DNA from: Pycnopodia helianthoides
Lineage: Eukaryota > Echinodermata > Asteroidea > Forcipulatida > Asteriidae
Length of the DNA: 64,000 bases
Direction: 5' to 3'
Assembly (NCBI GenBank): GCA_032158295.1
Contig: CM063260.1
Location: 4,783,501-4,847,500 of the forward strand
The notes below the pieces were generated by a model. That model searched no databases. It was not told the DNA's origin and saw nothing but the letters and a program-made list of their open reading frames with translations. Every line of letters starts with the position of its first letter. Position 1 is the stretch's first letter. The position numbers were made by a program, and so were the translations under genes. Of the stretch, positions 48,414-58,228 are shown one piece after another.

Positions 48414-51050
48414 ATGGCAACAGGAAACATAAATGTGATGGAATCTGGATTAGCTGACCTGGACAAACTTCTACAGAGTCTTGGTGAGTAATTATTTTAA
48501 CCTGACATTTTTTTCGTTTCTCATAATAATGTAAGTTGTGCAACAGACCGTGAACTGAACATGCCAAAAAATCTATGTAACTAAGTATAATGGTGCGGTA
48601 GGATTCGTTTTGGTGACCACCACCCCTACAACAACAAATGCCAAAATAGTGCTGTAGGATTTGGTTTTTGTGACCACCGTCCATCCTCATTCCTCAATCC
48701 CCTACCGACCAATTTAAATCAAATTCTCATTCCTAAACCCAACAGGCAACACATTGGCATGCACAGTGACCACTATTCATTCAGTTTAGTAACACTTTTG
48801 TAATGCTTTATTTTTGTTTTTAGAGATTGAGAATAAACAGCAGCAGTATGAGATCAAGAAAGAACAGCAACAAGCAGCAGGTAAATCATGATGTGGGGTA
48901 GGACCTTAATTTTGTTTTAATTAAATTTCGACTCTCTCACTGTGGGTTGCTGTGTGAGTGTGAGAAGAGGCCTGTCTGTGCCAGGCCCATCATGCCCATC
49001 TTATCAACTCTAAGTCTAAGACTTGTTTACTGTACTCTGTAGTGTTACTGTAGTGTTAGTACTGTTGTTAGCACTTGGCAACAAAATTGTCTAGTTAAGT
49101 TAGTTAGTTAGCCCAGGTTGGACTGGCGTCCTACCAGGGCTAAAGTATGTAGGCCCTACTAAGGTTTGCACTGCACAATGACATGTAGCAATTTCTTTAA
49201 ATTGAGTTGTGGAGTTCTGTTGGGGTGTAACTTACCTACTTAATAAGGCAAACTGCAAAATCCAACTGTTATTTGTTTGTTCTTCTGTCTGGATTGTTTT
49301 CAAATCAAACCAAACATCTTTGCTTGGCAATTTAATTAGTGTGTGCAAAGCTCAATTCTTTTGCATTGTTTATGAAGTTACTATACTATGATTGCAGGCC
49401 CGATAATTGGTTTATTGTAGGGCAGTTTTCACTGGTACCTCAATGAGGCAAATGTAAATTTGAACTGAACATTTTTAAGGGTACTAAGGTAGTGACCAGG
49501 GGCATGGAGGCAATTAATTGCCTTCTTTGCCTCCATGAAGTATCAGGCCTGCAAATGGATTTGTTTAATTTTTTTGTTTTTTTTTCCGACAAGAATGTTA
49601 ATATAAACATCTTTTCAGTCTTTGAGGCAGCCACAGAGAAAGAGAAGAGTTTTAAGACGTTACAAGAAGACACAGCAAGACTGAACGAAGAAACCAAAGC
49701 CGGTCACCAACAGTTCCGTCACAACAGAGAAACTTATCAGAGGTAGTGTACTTTGCGGTTGCTCGTTTACAAAAACTAGGCTACAGCTTGGTTTTTCACA
49801 AAATAACAAACCTTTCAGGGCTCAAATTTTGAACTGGACAACAGGAGCGAGGCCAGTGATTTTAGTGACGGGCCAGTAAACTCACGACCGGAAAAGCCAG
49901 ACGGGCTTGTGTTTTTCAATCTTTGTTTTAGAAAAATTATGTTCAAATGTTGAGTTTGAGCCTGATAAACAATTTTCCATTCAGCTGAGCATAACAGTTT
50001 TTCTATCCATAAGATGAAAGAAGTTAGTGTTTGTTCAAATAAAACAAAATTATCTGTTAAAAATTGTGTAAACAAATTTCTGGTCCAGTAAACATTCTAA
50101 GCTACCAGCTCTGCTGTCTTGTGAATTTTCTCCCCAAATTCTAGCCCTGTGCCTTTTACAAAATGCTAAAAGATTTACTAAGCTATAGAGATTGGAAAGC
50201 TCCAAAGCTTAAGACATCATAATTTCTGAAGAAAGTTTGATAAACTCACAACAGGATACATGTCTTCAGAATAACTTAGTGGTGTTTCCTCAATGCTACA
50301 GCTTGAAGAGCCATCATCTTGCTCTTGTATTGAACCAAGAGACGGCACAGAAAGACCTACAGGAGTTACATGACAAGTGGCAGGTTCAAATGTGAGTGAG
50401 ATTTAAAAAAGTTGCCTTAATCTTCTGGCCTACCCATCTATTTTTCCCCTCCCCTACCCCCCCTTCAAAACAATCCTACATTTGAACTTTACTTTTATAT
50501 GCTTTGTTGTTTGCTCCCCAGGGAGTTGAGAAAGCTTAAGAAAAGCTTTAAATTTGCCTAATGACAAAGAATCAAAATGAAATTTCTAAGATGAAAATCA
50601 GGCCTGGAATTTCATCTTTGACATGGCAAGACCATTTTCATTTTGCAAAGGTAACTTCCATTGGAACTTCTGAAGTCTATGGGTAACTTTTGAAGGGGCA
50701 CCAAGGACAGGACCAGGGCATCCGAGGCCATGGCCTCCATGGCCTCTGTGTCATTCCAGGCCTGTATTATTAAGCACATTGCAAGACATCAAAATGATCT
50801 GACTTCATATAAGAATATTTCTGTAATTATTGACTTTGAAAACAAAGACCACAACATGAGCGGGCGCTCCAGCACTACGAGTCCATCTGGGAACAATACA
50901 AGGCTAAGTATGAAGAGAGAGAGCAAGCAGTCAAGCTGAGGAAATGGCAACAGCAGCTGGCAGAGACAAAAGAACGACTTGAGGAATCACAAGGCAAGGT
51001 GAAGGAACTGGAGTCTGTCATCCAAGAAAATCAAGAGAAGAGAAAGATAG
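48414..51050 (+). CDS. SIX6OS1: SIX6OS1-like exons 1-5: N-terminal coiled coil
   Basis: Exon 1 begins MATGNINVMESGLADLDKLL, a short N-terminal helix. Exons 2-5 read as a charged coiled coil to residue 181 (EKEKSFKTLQEDTARLNEE, then WQQQLAETKERLEESQGKVK). In vertebrates the N-terminal part binds SYCE1. The acceptor of exon 5 (GAAAACAAAG before ACCACAACAT) is poor in pyrimidines; it was chosen because it alone keeps the frame, since the nearer ATGAG site does not. Confidence 0.68.
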
Positions 51051-54000
51051 GTAAAGTTGAAAGTTGGTCTTTCTTTTTAAAATTTTGTTTGCGGGTTCAT
51101 TTTTCATGCAGAATTATGGAAAAGAACTTTTTATTGCACTCAGTCATCACTGCGTTAGTTTGACCAGGGCAGGCCTGGAATGTAATCTTTGAGAGGGCAA
51201 GGCCATTTTCAATTTGCAAAGGGCACTTCCATTGGGAAAATCTAAAAGTCTATTGGAAACTTTTGAAGGGGCACCACGGCCAAGAACAGGGCCCTGGAGG
51301 CTGTGGCCTCCATGGCTTCTGTGTAATTCCAGGCCTGCAAGGGCTAGAATTTCAAGACAATCTCCACTAGCCTACAGGCTTTGTAGCTTTGAGCTTTCCC
51401 TGGAACGAAAGTAATTTTACAAGACCTAATTTGTTTCTTTTTTTATATTTGCTGAGCGTTTACAAGCAGGTTTAAAATTGAAAAGTTTAAATGGATACAT
51501 TTAGTAAATCATCAAAAGTATGTATGTGTTTGAAAAAACAACAGCACTAGACTGCAGGACTTGTTCAGTTGTGAGTTTATTGGCCAAGGTATTAAACTAA
51601 CTGGACTCTATGCAGTAGTCCAGTAGGTATTTCAAGCCCTTTTTCAGAGACAGAGGTGGGTTGGCCTCTTTCCAGTTGTAATTCTTGATTCCAATATTTG
51701 TGATTTTAGTCCTCATTTGTTCTCTTCCATCCAGACTGATTTCTCTCAATCCATTTCTAATTCTAGCCCTGAAGCCGTTTAAAAGTCGCAATCACTGGAT
51801 CATCAAGATGTATCCTTGGGTATAAATAACCTCAAGTAACAAGTCAAAATACACTCCAGTCTTTAAAATCACCAAATATGTCCAGGAGAGCAGTTAAAAC
51901 ATAATTCTCTTTTTTGCTCTGAGTAATTTTGAAATATTTCAGAATCTATTTCAAGGATTCCTCTTTTAAGAGAACAATGGTAATTGTCAAAGAATAGTAT
52001 CCACACATGTATGACCCAAAATATACATAAAGGAACAAACCTGCGAAGGTTTAAGCTTATTTTGTCATCGGAGTCACAAAAAAACCTAATGAAAAACCCA
52101 CTTATGTTTTGACTGTTTTTAAACATGGGTTTTGTTCTTACTCATTTCTCAAAAACTTTTTCAAGAAAAAATACTTAAAATTGTTCACCATGACCAACTT
52201 TTTACCAAGCTGTTATGTGCATATCTGTGAACATTTATATTTTCAATTTTGCAAACTCTTAAAAATTTGACTTTCTTTTTCAAATAATCAATGTAATCCA
52301 CTTTCAACAACAACAAAAACAAAGTCAAAGAAAGTTTTTCTTAGATTGGCTGTGTGTGGAACAGAGCTACGGTGTGGGCAGAAACCAGACAGAAAAGAAA
52401 TGATAATGAGAAGATGCAACAGTCCATCAGGGAGACTGAGAGGAAGATCCAGGAAAAGAAAGAGCGGCAACTCAAACTTCAAAAGGTACTGTAAAACACA
52501 GATGTAACAGGTGCATTTTATAAACTTTTTTTTTTAGAAATGTATAATTTTTGTTGATTTTAAAGGAATTTTATGATACAATTAAATGTTTAACTTTTGA
52601 TCACAACACCGGAAATATTTCCGTAACCTTGAATTTGATGATATTAACTTTGTGCAGGCACAGCTAGAAGAGCAAGAGCGTAGGAGAAAAATAAAAGAGG
52701 CAGAGGACAAGAAACGGCTAGAAGACCAAGAAAGGTAATCTATTACTTTACTTTGTCAGTATAACATGCATAATCGGTTCTTTGAGAGTTTCGTCTAGTC
52801 CATTTTTTTTCTTTAATTCATGCATTATAGACAAAAGCAGCAGCAGCTGTACCAGCAAAAACAACTCCAGCAACTGAAGGAACAGCAGCAGCAGAATCAA
52901 CAGAAACTGCTGCAGCAGCAGCAACACAGACAGCAGCAACCTGAACACATGCTCTCCCCACCTCAACGGATCCCACAGTCACCCCTGCAGCAGCCAGCTA
53001 CTGCCAGGACCACCCAGTCACAGTATTTCCAGAGTCCGCTTATCGGACATGCTCTTTCTCGTTCAACTGCAGCAGTAAGCCCACAGCAACCACGCCATCC
53101 ACCTTACCTGCAGATGCCAATTATGGCTTCACCGCGACCAAGTCCTGTTAGCACCAGCAACTTTAGCTGCTCAACACCGAGCTATGCACCACAGCTGTTT
53201 ACACTAAAAATGCCCTCAGAATCTTCACTCAAAAATCAGGTTCAGTTAAATTCACCACTGTTTTTGGAATGTCTGGACTAAAAATGCTTTAGAGTTCTCA
53301 AATTCACTTTGAAACAGATTCAAAATGTGAAACTTGGACGGAATGCAGTTGACTTGCACGTCTATTTCTTTTTCTTTTTCAAACCAGCGACAGCCTCAAC
53401 CAAAATTGCCATCGGCAAATGCATGTATTCCAACTCATCGTGATGGACAAGCGCCACCAAGCCAACCAGTTCCTATCCGCAAAGGGGTTGAAATACCCAG
53501 AGAGCAGGAGAGTCAGCAAGCAAATCAAGTGAACAGTCACACAAGTCAGATCAGACGAGATGAACCAGTGAAAGGAAACAGAGAGAGTGAGTTGTTGGTG
53601 GAACAGTCGGGTGACAAGGAAATGATGGAACCCCAGGAGATCCCAGGAACTGTGGAAAGCAGTGGTAAGTGTGGGTTGCCTTTTCAAGAGGTGTCCAACA
53701 TTGGGCCTGGAATTTTATACTGTTATCATGGCCTTATTTAGCCTAGTCCGTTATTAAGATATCCCACTGGACTGAAAAGTACTTGACTACAGCACTGTTT
53801 TTTGCTCAAGTAGACCGGTTCCCAACCCAAATGATACATAAAATAGATTGTGTGAAAGAGGATTCCCGCTTATATTAATAATTCCAGCCAAGTAGCCCAA
53901 AGAAATCAAAGACAAAATGTGAAATGGAATGGACGTTTAAAATCATACCATTATCTTGCGACAGACGTTATGGAGAATCCCTCACAAACCCCCATCGAGG

Positions 54001-54542
54001 AGGCTAACCATGTTGAAGACCCAAGTGAAGTAGCCTCTGGAGCGTTTCAGCCACCCATGAGCCCCTTTGACTTGGAAGCTCATTTCCAGAACCTCAATGA
54101 GATGGCCAAGTCACCAGGTTTCACATTCTCCTGCAGGCCGATGTTTAGTGGAGATGATGTCAATGTAAGTGTAGCCATCTTTTATCCTTCAAAATCCACA
54201 AAACAAACCTCAGGCCGTTATATACATAAACAAATTTGTTTAAAATTTCAGGATGACATATCAGAGAGTTCAAATCCAAGTGCTGCATGTTCCTCTTCGG
54301 ACAACTTTAGCTCTCAGTTCTTGCAACCATTTTTCAACCGGCCTGATGAAAGCCCAATGGAAGTTGGTCCATCAAGACCACAAGAGGGAGGTGTTTTATC
54401 GCTGTTTGGTGGGGGTCAAGATCAGGTCAATAAGACCAAAGACGATCAGGAAGAATCTTCAGCCACAGCTTTCAGTTTCAACTTCACTTCCAGTTCCCCA
54501 AACGTCAAAAGTCCTGCCGCAAAAAGTTTCTGTCTTTTCTAA
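48414..54542 (+). CDS. SIX6OS1: SIX6OS1/C14orf39-like synaptonemal complex protein, complete
   Basis: Eleven exons join in phase to 638 codons plus stop: 48414-48483, 48824-48880, 49619-49742, 50302-50391, 50848-51050, 52367-52485, 52658-52734, 52831-53239, 53388-53664, 53965-54164, 54252-54542. Residues 1 to about 245 are mostly coiled coil. Residues about 113-135 (HERALQHYESIWEQYKAKYE) resemble the tyrosine-rich coiled-coil segment I recall from vertebrate SIX6OS1. Residues 247-285 are Gln-rich, the middle is Pro/Ser-rich and disordered, and the tail carries SPGFTFS, TAFSFNFTSS and a final SFCLF, like the F-S-F repeats closing the vertebrate protein. Human SIX6OS1 has 587 residues. It is a central element component bound to SYCE1 and needed for synapsis. 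Identity is by eye only; another long coiled-coil protein cannot be excluded. It lies head-to-head with a ZCWPW1-like gene. Confidence 0.6.
50600..50764 (+). mobile_element. CAGGCCTGGAAT-ended MITE, copy 1
   Basis: It starts CAGGCCTGGAAT and ends ATTCCAGGCCTG, perfect 12-bp inverted repeats. The interior reads GGCAAGACCATTTTCATTTT, ACTTCCATTGG, TTTTGAAGGGGCACCA and a GGCC-rich end with CATGGCCTCCATGGCCTC. It is in SIX6OS1-like intron 4, 84 bp upstream of exon 5. Diverged pieces of the same family are at about 42330-42480, 46390-46510 and 49490-49560. Confidence 0.85.
51170..51337 (+). mobile_element. CAGGCCTGGAAT-ended MITE, copy 2
   Basis: Same termini and order as copy 1 (GGCAAGGCCATTTTCAATTT, ACTTCCATTGGG, TTTTGAAGGGGCACCACGG, GTGGCCTCCATGGC), in the same orientation. 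It lies 120 bp downstream of exon 5, so exon 5 sits between two direct copies. Confidence 0.85.
51976..52110 (-). mobile_element. TTAA-type MITE fragment in SIX6OS1-like intron 5
   Basis: GGTAATTGTCAAAGAATAGT, then ATGACCCAAAATATACATAA, AACAAACCTGCGAAGGTTTA and TTTGTCATCGGAGTC follow the family's right-end order seen reversed at 8727. Termini are lost. Confidence 0.5.
52367..53239 (+). CDS. SIX6OS1: SIX6OS1-like exons 6-8: basic coiled coil and Gln-rich tract
   Basis: Exon 6 (52367-52485) and exon 7 (52658-52734) continue a highly charged helix (RKIQEKKERQLKLQK, RRRKIKEAEDKKRLEDQE). Exon 8 (52831-53239) opens with a Gln-rich run of about 40 residues coded by CAG/CAA/AAG codons, then a Pro/Ser/Gln-rich stretch (QRIPQSPLQQPATARTTQSQ). 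The donor proposed for exon 8 is CAG before GTTCAG, weaker than the others; without splicing the frame reads 13 more residues to a TAA at 53279. Exon 6 uses the second of two close AG sites (ACAGAG). Confidence 0.7.
53388..54542 (+). CDS. SIX6OS1: SIX6OS1-like exons 9-11: disordered tail with F-S-F motifs
   Basis: Exon 9 (53388-53664) is polar and disordered. Exon 10 (53965-54164) ends with FQPPMSPFDLEAHFQNLNE and SPGFTFSCRPMFSG. Exon 11 (54252-54542) contains SSQFLQPFFNRPDES, LSLFGGGQDQ and TAFSFNFTSSSPNVK, ending SFCLF and TAA. Aromatic-serine motifs alternate with acidic linkers across the tail, the pattern that closes vertebrate SIX6OS1. Splice phases are 0, 1 and 0. Confidence 0.7.
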
Positions 54543-54756
54543 ATTCCTAAGCGATTTGAATATGTTATTGATTGTTGAGATAAATTTTATCTTGGGTTAT
54601 GACGTTTTATACTGTTCTGACAATAAGCCTCTTGCGAGTTAGATTTGAACGATGTCTGGTAAAATGCCTTGTTCAGTCATACAAGTGAATGCGCAATTGG
54701 AATTGCTCAAACTAAGTCCAGTGTTGTTATGTCACACGGTTCTGGGCAAGCTTTTG

Positions 54757-54990
54757 CAACGGCATGTCGTGGCCAAGCAGTCACTGTGCTCAAGCTCTAA
54801 TGTGCGAGATCAGCAGAGTGTGGGTTTGAATCCAGGTCTGGACACTTGTGTCCTAAAGCAAGACACTTGACCATTATTGCTTCGTTCTTTGGATAGGTTG
54901 TAAAGCTGTAGGTCCTGTGTGCCGTGTGTTGTGTAAATGCACTTAAAGAACCCAGGTCTAAGCACAGACTGGTATCCTTGTGTTACACAT
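54757..54990 (+). mobile_element. tRNA-derived SINE near the SIX6OS1-like 3' end
   Basis: GTCGTGGCCAAGCAGTCACT resembles an A box and GTGTGGGTTTGAATCCAGG a B box 55 bases on, then GGACACTTGTGTCCTAAAGC and a body shared with the copy at 26525. It may lie inside the 3' UTR of the SIX6OS1-like transcript. Confidence 0.65.
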
Positions 54991-55245
54991 TTTGTTGAGA
55001 ATTATCTATGGATGTTTGTCCTCTCTTATGTATTAAGGTAAAAGCTTCCCACTAACCACGTGACATAGCTACACCTGAAGTAGCCTGAGAAATTCAGATT
55101 GAGGATTCACTTGTTTTTACCTGAACAAGGCATCGTACCAGACATCATTTAAATCTACAACTCACAAATGGCTAATTTATTGTTCTTTGTTAAAAATGTT
55201 TTTGAAATGTTGGTGTTACAGTGTTACCGCTAATACCTTATTAGA

Positions 55246-55366
55246 AATAAATTTTATATTCACATTACGGTTTAGTATTTTTCTGGAAGACTCAAGCTGT
55301 TAAATCGATCCATTAAAAAAACAAGACAAGGTAGTACAGTTTTCACGTTCAAGCAACTGAAATAAA
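55246..55366 (+). terminator. Polyadenylation signal candidates, SIX6OS1-like gene
   Basis: AATAAA occurs at 55246-55251 and 55361-55366, with a third at 55379-55384, about 700-840 bases past the stop codon. Any would give a 3' UTR including the SINE at 54757. Which is used cannot be told from sequence. Confidence 0.4.
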
Positions 55367-55623
55367 TTTTAATTTGTGAATAAAATTGAATATTGTATAA
55401 TTGATATACTATTTACATGGGTAATCAAATAGCTTTGTTTATTATTTCAAATACTTTATTGCCAAATTTAAAGAAATTCATGATTGAGTGTGAAGCAAAA
55501 TGCAATGCAATAACCACTCAAAACACACAAGTGCCATTTAAATAACTTCATGACTGTTTAAGATTGTTGACAATTTATGAAATAAGACATTAAAAACCCT
55601 ATAAAACCCTCAAAGAAAATGAC

Positions 55624-55745
55624 CAGGGCTCAATTTCACAAAGCTGTCAAGCAGAGAAACTTGCTTAACAAATTAAACTCTGAGCAAAAAATAAGCGGGG
55701 TACCAGTCACAAGGATCCGTGGCAGTTGTCTGGTACCATGTGTCT
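55624..55745 (+). mobile_element. CAGGGCCC hairpin element, left part only
   Basis: CAGGGCTCAATTTCACAAAG, then CAAGCAGAGAAACTTGCTTA and GGTACCAGTCACAAGG follow the family's left half with several changes; the right end is missing. Confidence 0.5.
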
Positions 55746-56352
55746 TCTAACCAAATTGTGTATACCATGCTTGATATGAGGCAGAGGGTTCCCCCACAAA
55801 TGTTCCCATACTATAACGCACTATTTTCCTCTTGTATAGAACTCCCCCCCCCCAAAAAAAAAATAAAATAAAATAAAAAATCCTCTGAAGAATTCTTGGG
55901 ATTTCAAGCACACAATGAAGACACAATAGGGGGGGGGGGTACCCTCTGCCCCATATCGAGCACCAATTGAAACTTTGTCTTTGCTTGGAATAGCATTTGA
56001 TGGTTACAAGTTTGAGTGTTTTAAATATTTGCAGAATTTAGAAAAGTGTAAAATAAAATAATATTTTCAAATGATTCAATACATATTGACTGGCATGCAA
56101 CTTTTCAGATGACCAGCTGAATTTATGTTTGGTTTCTCAGCTGTGCCATTGAAAATTGAAAAACAGTTCAAAGTTTTGCTACACAAATATTTAAATTTGT
56201 TTCAAAATTTCCTGTAACCATGTAATTGAAAGTAAACACTTTGATATACCATACATACACACAGATACTTGTCGTTTGATTGGTAGAACAAACGGTGAAA
56301 AGCTGGCTTTTTTCATTTCACTCAGCTTAGCCTCTTGAAATGGAATATAGTC

Positions 56353-56542
56353 CAGGGCCCAATTTCATAGAGATGCTTAAGCACATAAAGTAGCTAAGCA
56401 CAACAAAAGTATGCTTACCAGAATAAGGTTACCAGCTAAACTAACATATCACATGTACAATTTGTGACTGGTATCTTGCTCATTTCTGCTTAGCAGGCAT
56501 TTGTTAAGCAATACTTTCTGCTTAAGCAGCTCTATGAAATTG
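56353..56542. mobile_element. CAGGGCCC hairpin element
   Basis: Left end CAGGGCCCAATTTCATAGAG, right end GCAGCTCTATGAAATTG, with inner inverted blocks TGCTTAAGCA and AAGGTTACCAGC. It is immediately followed by what looks like the start of another copy that a TTAA MITE interrupts. Confidence 0.8.
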
Positions 56543-56548
56543 AGCTGC

Positions 56549-56890
56549 TTAAAGGCCCTGTACACTATTGGTAAGATCGAAAAACACAATGTTCACAGAT
56601 TCACACATAACTTACATGATTTAAAGTAAATAATGGTAGAAAGGGTTCCTTAAAATATTTCTGCCTAAAATGCTATCGTTTTTGAGAAACGAGTAAAACA
56701 ATAGTAATTATCGCGCGCGATAATTTGAAAAAACAGAAAACACATAAGATCTCTTTTCATTATTTTCTCGTGACCTCGATGACCAATTGAGCTCAAACTT
56801 TCACAGGTTTGTTTTTTCATGCATATGTTGAATCACACAAAATGTGGACACTGATTTTGAGCCGTTACCAAAAGTGTACAATACCTTTAA
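56549..56890. mobile_element. TTAA MITE inserted in a hairpin repeat
   Basis: It starts TTAAAGGCCCTGTACACTAT, then TGGTAAG, and ends TTACCAAAAGTGTACAATAC then CTTTAA, with TTAA at both borders. Internal landmarks ATTTTCTCGTGACC, CACAGGTTTGTTTTTTCATG and CATATGTTGAATCACAC are of the family. Left flank AGCTGC and right flank GCAGTAAAAAATGCTTAACA join across one TTAA to give AGCTGCTTAAGCAG, the sequence found uninterrupted in the hairpins at 59129 and 59471. Confidence 0.85.
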
Positions 56891-57394
56891 GCAGTAAAAA
56901 ATGCTTAACAATATATGCATAGCCCATTTGTTTTGCTTGAATTTCTCTCGGTACATTTCATTGTAGTGGATTTAATATTAACAGACATTTCACCATAAAG
57001 TATTGGTTAATTTCCACAAACCCTGCAACAAAACAGACAATAAATAAGTCTTTCTCTTGAAAATAAACTTAAGGCACTTTTGAAGCTTGGAATGACTGAA
57101 CATGCAGGTGTACTTGCTATACAACGGCAAAAACAACTTACTTTAGAAAAATGGAACAATGGTGAAAGACATTGTTGTGAGGCGTCGGTAAGGAAAAATA
57201 CAAAAGGTAGAAAATAATCTTCACTATCATGCATCTTACTCACTTGCCAGATTAACTTTTACTTAATAATTCAGTCATGCAGTTGCAAAGTATCCCAGGA
57301 ACATTATCACTATTCCTCGGGCAACATTAAATATCAAAACCAGCGATGCAAAATTAACCGTGAGCTGCTTACAAGGAAAAGTAGCCTCTGTGCT

Positions 57395-57626
57395 GGACCC
57401 AATTTTATAGAGCTGCTTATGTAGACAATTTAGCTAAGCATGAATGAGTGGGAAACCGGTGACAGGTGGTACATGTGACATAGTATTTTGGCTGGTATTC
57501 TTTATCTGGTTAAGGCTACTTTTATTAGCTTAGCTTCTTTTTTACTTGTTTTGACATAATTTGTCAAAGCATAAATTTATTTGGCAATATTGTATTCCTT
57601 TTAAAAGCAGCTCTATGAAATTGGAT
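57395..57626. mobile_element. CAGGGCCC hairpin element, diverged
   Basis: GGACCCAATTTTATAGAGCT at the left and AGCAGCTCTATGAAATTGGA at the right are inverted repeats; the inner part has diverged and carries insertions. Confidence 0.65.
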
Positions 57627-58121
57627 CCAGTCCAGTACCCAGGGTCGATGAACCTCTGCAGAGTCAATGAACTTTTACAAGTGTATTATGAATGTTTGTA
57701 TCAGGCATGCAACTTGTCAGCAGATTTTCTCCTTTTAGTCTACGACAGTTTTTTTTTTTTTTAAATTACAAATTGCGTCTGTTGTTTTTTTGCAGCAGAG
57801 TTCCATTCATGGGTATGAAAGCTGCCAGAGCCACTGCGCAAAACATAAACTGCATTGACCAAAATCGACTGGCGTCATAATCACGGTAATCTTGATTGCC
57901 CCATTTTATCGTCGATGTCCCCGGGTGTTAAACATTTTAGGCCACGCGGCATTTACTCACGGCATTTACGTTAAACTTGACTCCCAAAGAGGCCCTGGCA
58001 AGCAGGGCAGACAGTTGTGGCGTTGGTGCACAGGTCAACACCCTGCCCGGCACTGATGTGGAGAATCGGTAAAGAGCGCCCTCAGTGGCTCCTGCACAGC
58101 ACGGATGAGCATTCTACACCC

Positions 58122-58228
58122 TTATGATGCATCATCATTCAAGAAGGATACACACACTTGATCTTTACTCATGAGGAGTATGGCATTACCATCAGGATGC
58201 CACTGCAACCAGTTCACTTGGAAACTTG
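58122..58228 (-). CDS. WRAP73: WRAP73 last exon
   Basis: The acceptor TTTATCAATCAG precedes CAAGTTTCCA. The frame reads [20 protein letters not shown], then [15 protein letters not shown] and stop. The WHxxG and SKDxxC pattern matches the closing WD strand of vertebrate WRAP73, after which the human protein runs on a little further. Confidence 0.9.

Larger units (their letters stand above)
54543..58121. other. Intergenic region between converging genes
   Basis: It holds the 3' UTR of the SIX6OS1-like gene on the left and that of WRAP73 on the right. No gene was recognised. A SINE, at least four CAGGGCCC hairpins (one broken by a TTAA MITE) and two poly-C/A or poly-G tracts (55847-55866, 55929-55939) fill much of it. 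An AATAAA candidate for WRAP73 lies on the minus strand at 57576-57581, over 500 bases past the stop. Confidence 0.7.

Noticed and set aside
50860..50872. Nearer acceptor CATGAG before CGGGCG for SIX6OS1-like exon 5
   Set aside because: It breaks the reading frame; the AAAG site at 50847 keeps it.
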